Shown here piece by piece: positions 45,150 through 55,058 of a stretch of 64,000 nucleotides of DNA (position 1 is the first letter of the stretch; every line of letters starts with the position of its first letter). Below the pieces are notes generated by a model, which was not told the origin of the DNA, did no database searches, and saw only the letters and a list, made by a program, of their open reading frames with translations. Position numbers and translations under genes: made by a program. The DNA is from Argyresthia goedartella. Lineage: Eukaryota; Arthropoda; Insecta; Lepidoptera; Argyresthiidae. Location: positions 40,072,749-40,136,748 of the forward strand of contig OX463807.1 of assembly GCA_949825045.1 (NCBI GenBank), read 5' to 3'.

Positions 45150-45433
45150 CGCGCAAGCATGGAAGTAACAAAAATAAAACATCGACTCACCGACACGCTG
45201 TGTACACCTTACGGGTATCGATAAATAAGACGGATGTAAAAATAAAAACGTCTACGAGAATCACCTAATTTAGTTTTCAAGTAATTTTCATTTTTTCATC
45301 TTCATTAAATTATTTGGTTTAAATAATTAATTTATTTATTTTTACATCCTCTTATCAAGTTTAATGGAAATACTTGTTTATTTTCTATGCCTAATTTTCA
45401 GGTTAGATAGGTAAATGAAAAAAGATAGTTTGT

Positions 45434-46000
45434 TTAAAATACTCGCTTATTATATTGATCATTACCAATCCAATTTCTTATAAGTATTACATATTTCAGT
45501 GCACATATTTTAGTATGATTTATACACATCAAATCATTAAATTTAGCAATAGGATGATCCCACCAAACATCATCACTGACAGTAACATCAGACTTAATAT
45601 TATTATTATTATTGTTCTTCTTTGTTATTTCACCTAGAGTTTTTAAATTAGGACAACCCATTTCCTCAATATTAGTTACATTACAGTCGATACAAAGGTC
45701 CTTTACCCACTGAATTTTTTCTTGACCCTTCACAAATATTTCATGGTTTTGCAGATATGGTTTTATAACTTTTTTGAACTCATACATGTCAATAAATCCT
45801 TCTTTCCAGTAAATACCTCGATTTTTCTCAAACCAATTTACATGTTTTTTTTCAAAAGGTTTTAATGATGAATATGCAAATGGTGGTTTAACAAGAAACA
45901 TTTGTGTTTACTTGTTGCTAGCTAAAGCGAATTCTTTAACGATAAAATTATTTTTATAGTCTTTAAAACCTTGCAAATCCACCACTAAGTATTTTTTCAT
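45434..46000 (-). pseudogene. Unassigned virus-like element protein, one in-frame stop
   Basis: The ATG at 46000-45998 overlaps the stop of the capsid-like gene (TAATG). The start MKKYLVVDLQGF is followed after an in-frame TAA (near 45908) by FLVKPPFAYSSLKPFE, GIYWKEGFIDMYEF and IFVKGQEKIQWVKDL, ending at 45434. An asparagine run (45600-45620) comes from (ATT)n. I recall similar proteins of unknown function near Polinton-like genes in insects; the early Asp in VVDLQGF and spaced conserved positions might fit a DEDD exonuclease-like fold, but this is a guess. Confidence 0.45.
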
Positions 46001-46647
46001 TATGATATTTTCTTTACAATGCTCGTCAAAGGTTTATACTCTACTAAACAATCGTAGATTATTAAACAATAGGCACTGGTTTTGTCAGGTATTTCACTTG
46101 AGCATTCTATTTCAACACGCACATCTACTGGTCCAGTTTTTAGGGTTTCATTTTGATGGCAACAGTCAATTACAAATAAAGGTGCTTTAGTTTTGAACTC
46201 AGCTGGATTAAGTAACGGTTCACCACGACGACCGTAATACGACTGTTGGAAGTTTATGTATGCTTCATATATTAAAGAGAATTTATCATGATTGAAATCC
46301 GTGTTTAAACTCTCATAAGGATAATAAACAGAGTATGAGTAATACTTTAACATCACGTAGATTACAATGATCAAATCGAGAAGAATCAACTGATCCATTA
46401 TTTTTACGATTGGTTTGTAATCCTATTATTACATAGCAAGGCTTCTCTAATTGTGAAGAAGTCTTTATTGTCCATGATTGTTTAGCAGTATGTGGTAAAA
46501 GTTAAGTTAAGTTAAGTTAAGTTTGACTTGTTTACGGATTTCATCATTATTGTTGTAGCTGGTGATGTATGGTTTGTATGAATGAAACTGGTAATTTTCA
46601 ATACTATTATTGTATGTTAGAGGTTCGGAGATGTTTAAAATATTCAT
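46000..46647 (-). pseudogene. Capsid-like protein of the Polinton-like element, internally deleted
   Basis: It starts MNILNISEPLTYNNSIENY at 46647 and ends LTSIVKKIS at 46000. Between, EKPCYVIIGLQTNRK and YGRRGEPLLNPAEF, then PLFVIDCCHQNETLK. I recall this pattern from a roughly 400-residue insect family carried by virus-derived elements and thought to be structural. The copy here is about half that length. The middle is missing, and a GTTAA repeat (46502-46522) marks the place. Frameshifts follow near 46360. The start overlaps the small ORF (ATGA) and the stop overlaps the next gene (TAATG). Confidence 0.5.
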
Positions 46648-46784
46648 TTTATGATTTTTAATAATTTAAGATTTTTTTTATTTTCTTTCGTCAGTTTTCG
46701 TGGAAGAGATGTTTTTTTTATTATTTCTCGACTGGAACTAGATTTAATTGATGGTTGTAGAGCCTTTTTATTAAAATCGATCAT
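46644..46784 (-). CDS. 46-codon highly basic ORF in the virus-like block
   Basis: This ORF starts at 46784 inside the stop of the penton-like gene (ATGA, 46784-46781) and stops inside the start of the capsid-like gene (ATGA, 46647-46644). The product has 15 Lys or Arg in 46 residues, with an SSSS run and no hydrophobic segment. It is intact while both neighbours are broken. It could be a small nucleic-acid-binding core protein, as basic peptides are in adenovirus-like virions, or chance. The double overlap argues for a real gene in the ancestor. Confidence 0.55.
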   Translation of the reverse strand: MIDFNKKALQPSIKSSSSREIIKKTSLPRKLTKENKKNLKLLKIIK

Positions 46785-48680
46785 CTTTTCTGTAGATGCA
46801 AATAGAGTTGGATCCCTTCTTGTCGAAAATTTATAAGATTATTTTCAGCATCCAATATTCTAATAGTAATATTGTTAACACTGGTATGATTTATAGGAAA
46901 GTAGATAATATTTTTTGGCCTTTCTATAATTCTATATCCTGGCGGGACGTTAGGTGCAAATTCATATATAATATGACTTGGTTCTCCGTTCACAAAAGAT
47001 CCGCTCACGATATCACATTCGATTCGTACTATGGTCGTAGGTAAAATGTCTTCTCTTCATAGTCGTCTCACGCACCCCTTCTGGGGCGTGGGGAGTCGGG
47101 GTCAGGTCGACGGACCTCTTCCCGAAGAATCGCCTCTGTCCACTCCTGTGGAGAGGTCATCGGATGGCCCCTGCGAGCGGTGGTCTTCTTGTGGCGCTGG
47201 TATGCAGTGGGTGATCGCCGGCTAGGCAACCAGGTCGCGTGGCAGGCGGCGGCGGTCGGGCGGGCGTGCGTGGTGCGGCGCCAGTTCGGCGATGTGCGGG
47301 AGGTGTGATGCATCCGCACGCGCGAACATGCCCTTCGCCAGCCTCTGGACAAACTGGTCCACGGTTTCCCATCTTAGGTCCCTCTGGATTGTCGCGTTCC
47401 TCACGTAGCGGGGGGCGCCGACGATGGTACGCAGAGAGAGGTTCTCTTGGGCTCGGAGTCTCCGTTTGTTCGTCTCCGAGCACAGGGCGTACCATGCCGG
47501 AGCCGCGTAGGTGAGGCGGGATCTCACGTAGGTCTTGTAGATCCCGAGCTTCGCCCTCAGAGGGAGGCTGGAGTCGCCCTCAGAGGGAGGCTGGAGACGC
47601 CCTCAGAGGGAGGCTGGAGTGGTAAAATGCTGATAGGAAAGTGAGAGTCATGCCATATATTTCTTTTTAACCAGTCGCCTGTGGCGGCCATTTTGTAACT
47701 TTCGCCGTGTCGGTGAGTACCGGTGCGGGAATTCCACACATTAGGAATTTTGAGCGCTAATGTTCAGTTTTTGATGAAATTCTCCTATTCTAGTTGGAAT
47801 TAAGATTAGTTCTTGTAAGAATATCACTCTAATTAGAATTCTTCACCCTTTTTCCTTTCCACACGCCTTTATTTCAGTTTGAATACAGCTAATATGTGTT
47901 ACCTAATATGAAGCACCCTAAGTTGTACTTATTTCTGTATTATTTTAATATAAAGCAAAATTTAGGCCTAATGTTTGGTTTTATTTATGCGTTATAGTGT
48001 ATAAAACTATAATAAACACAAACACAGATAGTCTTTATACATTTATTTATCAAAATAAAACTTGCTTTATTTATCAAAATAAATGACGGTTGAGACAGCG
48101 TCTTTCAGTGAGTTTTCATGTGCAATCAGTGACCACAGAGTATAAAACCATTCATTTATAAGATAGCCTGTTCTTTCATGTACACTTTGAATAGGTTAGA
48201 AAGAGATAAGGTTAACATGAATGCTGCAACGAAGCAAAATTGAACCCTATCACAGCAGTACCGGAGACGGGTGCTCCACACACAGGCGCCAGAGTGATAG
48301 GTACCGGTGCGGGAATCTCACACACAAGTAGTTTTGATCTCTTTACCATAACCTAAAATGGATCCAATTGAATTTTCTTTTTCAAAATTAACATCCTTTG
48401 AACAAAACAACTTTGTCGTCAAGATATTATTGTTGCATGTTATTTTTAAACCACAATCTTTCACATTTTGTTTTATAAAATCGTTTATGTCTTCAAGTTC
48501 GTAAGAACCTTCAGGTATTTTAACGCTTTCGTCTTCACCATAGTAGAATATATTGTATTTCTCATCTATATTTGGAATAGAATTGAATGTTGAAAAATAC
48601 AAGAGACCACATTCGTAATCACTATCGAGTTGTTAAGGTGGCGAATTGTACATTGATGAAAAAGAATCATTCCCTGTCAT
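46781..48680 (-). pseudogene. Penton-like minor capsid protein, split by an insertion
   Basis: From an ATG at 48680 the minus frame has one in-frame TAA (near 48635), then FSTFNSIPNIDEKYN, VKIPEGSYELEDIND and NSIGSILGYGKEI up to about 48325. It resumes near 47049 with RIECDIVSGSFVNGE, HIIYEFAPNVPPGY and ITIRILDAENNLINF to a stop at 46781. The order and the PNVPPGY-type motif match proteins I know from insect Polinton-like elements as penton-like. The piece between is foreign (LINE tail plus unknown sequence). Confidence 0.6.
47050..48324 (-). repeat. Insertion in the penton-like gene: LINE tail and unknown sequence
   Basis: 47157-47600 reads on minus as a Jockey-type reverse transcriptase tail (SRLTYAAPAWYALC, LRTIVGAPRYVRN, HLPHIAEL). 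It is more GC-rich than its surroundings. Its upstream edge is a 23-bp unit (CGCCCTCAGAGGGAGGCTGG plus three) repeated three times at 47551-47619. GTACCGGTGCGGGAAT occurs at 47719 and again at 48301, near the insertion edge. The rest (47640-48300) is unassigned. Confidence 0.6.
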
Positions 48681-48920
48681 AGACACTAAAGGACATGATG
48701 AAACTGAACACCAATGTTCAGATATTTTTTTTTTATTTTACTTTTTTTGGACAAACAACAGTAATAAACTTTACAAAACATAAATAACAAACACAAAATA
48801 CATTGTAAGCTTACTACCTTATACGTTCATCACTAAAACATACATTTATAAAAATAATGTGATACAAATATTTTTTTGATAATTTTAAAATACTTAATCT
48901 ACCTTAAACTCAAAAAAAAA

Positions 48921-51791
48921 CTAACAAATATGATTTGTTAGTTCTTTTTTAAAAGATGTTTTTTTGCTCCTAAATATGTCTATCGAAAGCAACCTCTCAT
49001 TATAGGTATGGCAAATTCGATGTAGCGGCGCACGAAGACCGGAATTGGTGCGCGTTGGATTTAGATAAAAAAGTTTACAGGGACGGCGTGGCGTTGCTGT
49101 ATGTGGGGCAAGGTATTTAATTTCTTCGACAAGCTCCGGACAATCATAGTGGTTGTTACATATGTTATATAAAAATAATTCGTCGGTTATTGTGCGTCTA
49201 GAGGCCAAACTAGGTACTTTATAGAGTGACATGAGGTTTTCGTAGCTCATTTTGCTACGTGTAAGTCTATAGTGTATCGATTTGAGGGCTTTTTTTTGTA
49301 TGTTCTCAAGTTTGTCACTGTAAACGGCATAAAAGGGATTCCATACAATAGAAGCATACTCCAGTTGGGATCTTACTAGGGTTTTATAGAGTGTCATATA
49401 TGTAAGTTTTTTATTAAAGTTTTTACTAACCCTTAATATGAAACCGAGCATCTGATATGCTTTCGTACAAATTTTCTCTATATGGTCGTCGAAAATGAGT
49501 TTTTCATCGAAAAGGACACCCAAATCTCGAATTGAGGAAACCCTCTCCATTTCTTGGCCACCGATGTTGTATGGTTGGAGTATCTTGTTCCTATTACGCG
49601 TAAAAGTGATCTGTATACATTTATTATGCGCAAGTTGAAGTTTGTTAGTTAGACAAAACTCGTGGAATCTATTAAGGTCTTCTTGTAAACTAATACAATC
49701 TTCCAGAGAATTAATTTTTTTAAAGATTTTTAAGTCATCGGCGAACATTAGTATCTGACAATGTTGGAAGCATTGGTTAATCCTATTAATAAAAAGTGTG
49801 TATTGGAGAGGTCCTAAAATTGAGCCCTGAATTACACCAGAAGATACTAATCTTCTTTCGGAATGATATCCATTGATTGTAACCATCTGGAATCTGTCCC
49901 GTAAGTAAGACCCAAACCACTTAAGAAGGTTTCCGGTTATGCCATTGTATGCTAGCTGCTCGAGTAACAAAACATGATCCACTTTGTCAAATGCTTTTTG
50001 GAAATCCGTGTATATCACATCCACTTGAACTCCTTCATCCATGGCCTTAAATAGAAAGTTCGAGTATAAAGCTAAGTTAGTTATTGTGGACTTGTCTTTC
50101 ATGAATCCGTGCTGTTGTTTAGCAATATTTCGTCTTACTTGCGTGTAAAGAGATTCCTGAACCAGTGACTCGAAAATCTTTGGTATTGTAGAGAGGACAG
50201 ATGTGGGTCTATAATAGGTGATATTATTCCGAGAACCCGATTTGTGTAGAGGCGTGATATATGCTAGTTTCCAGAAGTCCGGGAAGCATCCTTCTTGAAC
50301 ACTGCGGTTAAGTATTATGTAGAGTGGATCTACTAAAAGATCGGCAGTGTTTTTCAAAAATATTGGAGCTATTTTATCTGGACCAGATATATCTAGAGTT
50401 GAAAGCCTTTTTTTAATTCGGTATTTACTAATATGCAGATTAGAGATGTTTTCAGCTTCCGAACTTGTATTAAGTTCATGTATATTAATATCATTTAAAT
50501 CAGTATCATTTGGTTCAAAAACAGAGCTAAAGAATCCATTAAACATATCAGCTATTTCGGATGGGCTGTCAGATGTTCTGTTATCCAATGACATTTTAGA
50601 TGGATATCCCGATTCGTTTTTCTTCAGAGAGGCTACATATTTCCAAAAATGTTTAACGTTTTCAGAAATATTACACTCGGTTTTTGAGATATATGAATTG
50701 AAGTCCTCTTTCAAAAGTAATTTAACTCTTTCACGAAGGAGTGAGAATTCTCTATAGTCCGATAGATTATGGTAAGTTTTCCACTTATTCCACACGGTTT
50801 TTTTACGTGATAATGTGCTTGATAATGCTTTAGAAAACCATGATGGAAAATTTCGTGACTTTGTTTTATATAGAGGTACATGTTTATTAATAATTTTGAA
50901 TAGGATTTCGTAGAATATAGAAACACTTTCAGTTACTTTTTTATTTTTTAAAACGTTTTCCCAATTTATTAATGACAGTTCAGATTTGATATAAATAAAA
51001 TCACATTTATTAAAGTTAAATTTGTCAGTTTTTTTTGGTTGAATTTGTTTTACTGTTTTTGTATTTTCAAAGGTGAACATTAACGGGGGGTGGTGTTGGT
51101 AATTAGGCCGCGATAACTCAATGTATGGTGGAGAGCATACGCAGTTGCTACTATTAGAAAACATAAGATCTAATAAGCGATTATTGTTGTTGTAAATATT
51201 ATTGTATTGTTGGAGTTGCATTAAACCCATGGTGTTATCAAGTGATTTATGAAGTTCTGTTTTAATATTGGGTACTAAATTATTTCCAGTAGAGTGGGGG
51301 GACCAAGTCAAATCTGGTATGTTGTAGTCTCCTATAGCTCAGAAAGTATAAGTAGGATAGTTCATAAATAGGTGCTGTAGCTTATTGAAATGAGAAACGT
51401 ATAAATTTTTGTTAGTTTTGGGAGGTATATATGTTACGCATAGCATTAGAGTATTAGATTTACATAGAGGTATACTTATAAATAACTCCTCTGTAGTCTT
51501 ATCTTCCAGTTCAAAGTGTCGCGATGCAGTATTTTTTTTATTGATAGCGACAACAATACCTCCACCGTCCTTTTTGTTAAAATCAACCAAGTTACGATCG
51601 CGACGAAACATCGAATATCTGTTGTCTACAATTTCCGAGTCAAAAATACTATTGAACAGCCAAGTTTCTGTCAATATAATTACATCAAAATATGAACATT
51701 GTATATTATGTCTAAGTTCCGTAAGCTTACCACGCAACCCACCACAGTTTTGATAATAAATACTTATATTTGAGTCAACCATTGATAACAT
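48921..51791 (-). pseudogene. LINE ORF2 (APE endonuclease + reverse transcriptase), one in-frame TGA
   Basis: Endonuclease motifs: SIYYQNCGGLRGKL, DVIILTETWL, DGGGIVVAI; then, just after an in-frame TGA (51336-51338), GDYNIPDLTWSP. Reverse transcriptase: YRPTSVLSTIPKIFE, VIYTDFQKAFDKVDH (catalytic Asp), SSGVIQGSILGPL (usual P of PQG replaced by I), LMFADDLKIFK (FADD) and a thumb to QLEYASIVWNPFY. Everything else is in one frame for about 950 codons. Role: target-primed reverse transcription. The LINE at 56990-60949 is related. Confidence 0.85.
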
Positions 51792-52122
51792 AAAATTGCA
51801 ACATGTATTTAAAGAAATATTTGTTTTGTTTAAGTTTGAGTTTTAATATATAATGTAAACTATAATATATCAAATTTATGAGTATAACATTATGGAAAAT
51901 GAGTGGATGGGTTGCACCATAAACAACAGTTAAAATATATAGTGGTTGTGAATGATTGCGTGATTTGCAGAGTAGAATATATACGTATAGAACAGGAACA
52001 TATAACAACATGTATTTAAACATTGAATTTACAAGAGATGCGATGACATTGATTGTGAGACGGTATATTTTAACGAAACACAGAAAATTTAAATATAAAT
52101 AAATTAAATATAAATAAATTAG

Positions 52123-53130
52123 TCACACTACTTTATCTAAATCTTCATCTCTGCGAATAGTTATAACCCGGCTGTTATCTTCTTTGCGTACTAGAATTGT
52201 TGCGTTCTTAATCCAGATGTTTTTGTAATTCTTATCGTTCGCAACGGTGCGCGCTTTGGAATACAGTATTTTATTCTTGAGTGTAAGATGTTCGTTGATG
52301 TAGACCCGGGACGACGGTGGTGGGGGCGCAGTGCCCGCCACAGTTGAATACGCGGTGGAGCCGCCCGCGGCCGCATTCAGCACTTGCGATGCAGTGAGCC
52401 CTCGGCGGGTCCGACCGGCCGCGATCACGTCGTCACGGAGTCTTTTTGTAGATAAGTGCACGATTATATTTTTTGCCTTCTGTGTTGGTTGGTTGTGAGC
52501 CACCCTATGGACGTCGGTGATGCAGGATACAGGAATAGGGACACCGATTGCCTTGCCAATGGTCTCTACGACATGGAGCAGGTTCTTGCCCTTCTTTTCC
52601 GGGATATTTTGAATCTCTATATTGCAGCTTCGCGATCTTTGATCCATGTCATCAAAATTGTCTCTGAGGGTGCGATTTTCAAGCCGAAGCTCATCATTTA
52701 TTTGTTGAAGGTTGCTCATAATTTGTGACTGATCGGCTAGGTTATTCTCCAGAGTTATTATTCTACTAGACAGTCCTTCAATTTTGTCCAGCATTTCTTG
52801 CGATTTTTTATTGAACGACGTCTTTAGTCCTTTCAACAAGTATTTTACCTCATCAAATTTGGTCTCAAAGCATTTTATTACTTGTTGTATATCTATATTA
52901 ACGATGGAAGATGGAATATCCGCTGATGTATTGCTAATCACAACCGAACTGGCAGGAGATTTCTTCTGTTTGCATGGTACACACTTAAGTTTGGTTTTAT
53001 TCATTGGCAGGACTTTTTTGAACTCCAATTCAGTATACTCTGCACAATGGTAGTGCAATGTTTTTACGCACGAAGCACATTTTAGGCATTCTTCCGGCTT
53101 AATGAGCAGAGTGCATTTAGCGCAATTCAT
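52123..53130 (-). CDS. LINE ORF1: PHD-like zinc finger, coiled coil, FP-like domain (335 aa)
   Basis: Starts MNCAKCTLLIKPEECLKC. Residues 1-55 hold a PHD-like Cys/His array (C..C, C..C, HYHC, C..C). About residues 90-165 form a coiled coil (LSSRIITLENNLADQ, NDELRLENRTLRDN). Then comes an FP-like/RRM-type part (CNIEIQNIPEKK … RVYINEHLT) and an acidic end. It binds element RNA in the ribonucleoprotein of CR1/Jockey-type LINEs. The frame is complete. A GC-rich patch (52300-52440) encodes an Ala/Pro linker. Confidence 0.8.
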   Translation of the reverse strand: MNCAKCTLLIKPEECLKCASCVKTLHYHCAEYTELEFKKVLPMNKTKLKCVPCKQKKSPASSVVISNTSADIPSSIVNIDIQQVIKCFETKFDEVKYLLKGLKTSFNKKSQEMLDKIEGLSSRIITLENNLADQSQIMSNLQQINDELRLENRTLRDNFDDMDQRSRSCNIEIQNIPEKKGKNLLHVVETIGKAIGVPIPVSCITDVHRVAHNQPTQKAKNIIVHLSTKRLRDDVIAAGRTRRGLTASQVLNAAAGGSTAYSTVAGTAPPPPSSRVYINEHLTLKNKILYSKARTVANDKNYKNIWIKNATILVRKEDNSRVITIRRDEDLDKVV

Positions 53131-53204
53131 TTCAAACTACAAGTGCTGCCCTCTATTGCAAAAATGTGTAAACTCGATGTCGACCCGGTTGTGGTAGACA
53201 ATTT

Positions 53205-53290
53205 CGCCGCTCGGCCGCACGACCCGCTTGGAGCAATTGGTAGGAGCGCCGGCTAAAGTGCCAAAGTGTTGAGGTTCGAGTCACGGAGAC
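53205..53290 (+). repeat. tRNA-like SINE head (possible)
   Basis: GGAGCAATTGGTAGGAGCG resembles an A box and GAGGTTCGAGTC a B box 30 bp on. Only one copy is present here, so the family is unproven. Confidence 0.35.
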
Positions 53291-53388
53291 ACTACTGAGT
53301 TTTTTTATGTTTATAAGGTAAGTAGAGGTGACTCAGCTGATACAATCCTCTGGGATACAAATATTTATAAATAACAGATACATGTTAT

Positions 53389-53770
53389 TTATAAATATTT
53401 ACTCCAAAATTTACGTAAAAATTTAATACATAAATGCCCACAGTTAGAAGTTTCATACGTCTGATACTGATTAAAGTTATAACAAATTTTAATGTTTTGC
53501 AGATAATTTAGAATTTCGAGTGGTGGTCTAAGATCACCAAAACTATCGAAATATTCACAGATTTTATTTATTTTTGCATAGGCTACCCAATGAGATCCAG
53601 GTCTATCCGAACTATCTAAGTTAACAACTGTACATTCATATTTATATGGTTTTTTAGGAAGTCCATCCCTCATGAACATACCTCAAAAAAACGTAAAGTT
53701 AACAATATCATGGTTAGATAGTGGTTTGGATGGTAGCCTTTTCCTTAGTTTTTTGTCTGACGAACAATCC
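53389..53770 (-). pseudogene. Adenain-like cysteine protease of the Polinton-like element
   Basis: Minus reading: KRLPSKPLSNHDIVNF, an in-frame TGA near 53690, FMRDGLPKKPYKYEC, SSDRPGSHWVAYAK (catalytic His), EYFDSFGDLRPP (acidic residue) and TSNCGHLCIKFL (catalytic Cys), stopping at 53389. His, Asp and Cys order and spacing match the adenovirus-type protease that matures capsids in adenoviruses and Polintons. Its upstream end overlaps the PLA2 frame with no separate start codon visible. Confidence 0.8.
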
Positions 53771-54475
53771 GTCCCCTTTTTTATTTGGTTTTATGTAAAG
53801 ACCTTTACCAATAGCGATAGATTCCATCATTTTATTATGATGTTCAGATTCGTGTTAATTCTTTTTAGTTGCATGATAATCGTGTACAGCCTTTGCTATA
53901 CCAGCCGCACCTCCAGCTAATGACCCTAATGCTGAGAGGCCCGCAAATATTAGAATGAGAGGTAAAATCCCACCGGTTTTTGGTATTGGTATAATTCTAG
54001 GTAGTTTTACTTGACAATTTTTTGGAAAACTTTTTTTTGCTGCTAAATACATGTATTTAATTGCAGATTTGTTACTCTTAGGTTTATATTTTTTTAGTTT
54101 AGCTGTCAAACCCTTAACAACGTTTTTAAAAAATTTTACACCACCTCCTACTTTGACTTTAGTTTTCATCACTTTATTAACTAACCAAGAAGCTATTTTT
54201 TCACCTTTACTAGCATCTTTGGCATGCATTCTTTTTTTCGCCATATCGATTAATTGAATGTCAGCTTTTTTACGATCTTCGCTATTATTGGAAGTGTATG
54301 CAATATCGTGTTGCATACATGCTTTATCTAATTTGTTGATACCTCTCTCTCCTCTTGCTAAACGTTTTATTAAGCGTGTACCTGGACCACAGTACTGATA
54401 GCCAGGTAGATGTAACTCGAAAGGTAGATTATTTATTACAGCGTTAACAAGTCCTCCACCTGTCATTATCCGCAC
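53714..54475 (-). pseudogene. PLA2-domain minor capsid protein of the Polinton-like element
   Basis: Begins MRIMTGGGLVNAVINNLP. Residues about 25-60 show LPGYQYCGPGTRL (calcium loop) and KACMQHDIAY (catalytic His-Asp), the parvovirus-type phospholipase A2 signature used by capsids to breach endosomes. A basic stretch follows, then a hydrophobic Gly/Ala segment (ILPLILIFAGLSALGSLAG) near residue 175. A TAA at 53855 interrupts, but the same frame continues for 45 codons with SIAIGKGLYIKPNKKG before a stop at 53714. Found in densoviruses and in adintovirus/Polinton relatives. Confidence 0.8.
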
Positions 54476-54686
54476 ATTAATGTTGATAATACAAAGGTTC
54501 TTTTTCTTTTATATTTGTTGATGTGATGCGGTGTACAACCCGGTCACAATATCTGTGCACCTGACCTCGTGACGTCATATCGGCGGTCTGGGTACGGTGT
54601 GAAAAAAAGTTATTTCGAGAAATGTGGAGGTAAAAAAAAACTACTAACCTATTCAAATCAATTTATCATTGATGAAGGGTTTGTTA
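54476..54686. promoter_or_regulatory. Upstream region of the PLA2 gene with a TGACGTCA palindrome
   Basis: The sequence before the PLA2 start has no frame. TGACGTCA (54570-54577), a consensus CRE/ATF site, is followed by ATAT, as at 36462. A role as promoter element is inferred. Confidence 0.3.
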
Positions 54687-55058
54687 TTAAAAAAATTTTA
54701 CAGCATAAAAACTGTTGATGATGTTTCGTATTGCGCAAATGTCAAAATCATCTACTTCGATGCGTTTTTTGTACTGTTTACGCTTCTTACCCGGTGTCGA
54801 TAATTTTGGTTCTGGGTGGGTTTCTAAATTATTACTAGTACTTGGAGTCGGACTAGCGCCCGGCGAAGTAGGTGGTTGTACTTTGGCTTCATTTTTAATT
54901 TTCATTAGAGTCCTCTTTGATATCCCAGTTGCAGCACAGGTTCGTTTCACCACTTGGTCTACAGGTATGGTGTACTGTTTATTTGCTTTCTCCGATTCAA
55001 AAAACTTGAGCACTTTCAAGATTAGATTTCTTGATTCGCTGTGTATTGTTTTTCCCAT
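54687..55058 (-). pseudogene. Transposase-like N-terminal fragment (helix-turn-helix)
   Basis: MGKTIHSESRNLILKVLKFF then VVKRTCAATGISKRTLMKI is a helix-turn-helix start; a Pro/Ser linker and KKRKQYKKRIEVDDFDICA follow, and the frame ends shortly after IRNIINSFYAV. I recall this N-terminus from an insect DDE transposon family whose catalytic part should follow; here it is absent. No visible link to the virus-like block. Confidence 0.5.

Larger units (their letters stand above)
45434..48720 (-). mobile_element. Polinton/adintovirus-like element, left block
   Basis: In minus order: penton-like gene (48680-46781, interrupted), 46-codon basic ORF (46784-46644), capsid-like gene (46647-46000) and an unassigned protein (46000-45434). 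Neighbouring genes overlap by one or four bases. The right block (53389-54475), with PLA2 and adenain-like genes, lies beyond the LINE at 48726-53150, in the same orientation. DNA polymerase B, integrase and packaging ATPase are not seen, so this is a partial, degraded copy and the exact group is open. Confidence 0.65.
48726..53150 (-). mobile_element. LINE, near full length, inserted between Polinton-like blocks
   Basis: Minus order: ORF1 (53130-52123), ORF2 with endonuclease and reverse transcriptase (51791-48921), then a 3' UTR ending in a poly-A tract (poly-T on plus, 48727-48740). ORF1 is intact and ORF2 has a single stop. Target duplicates were not resolved. Confidence 0.85.

Noticed and set aside
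47068..47495. Overlapping Arg/Pro-rich frames on both strands
   Set aside because: They are shadows of the GC-rich LINE tail read at 47222-47527 on minus.
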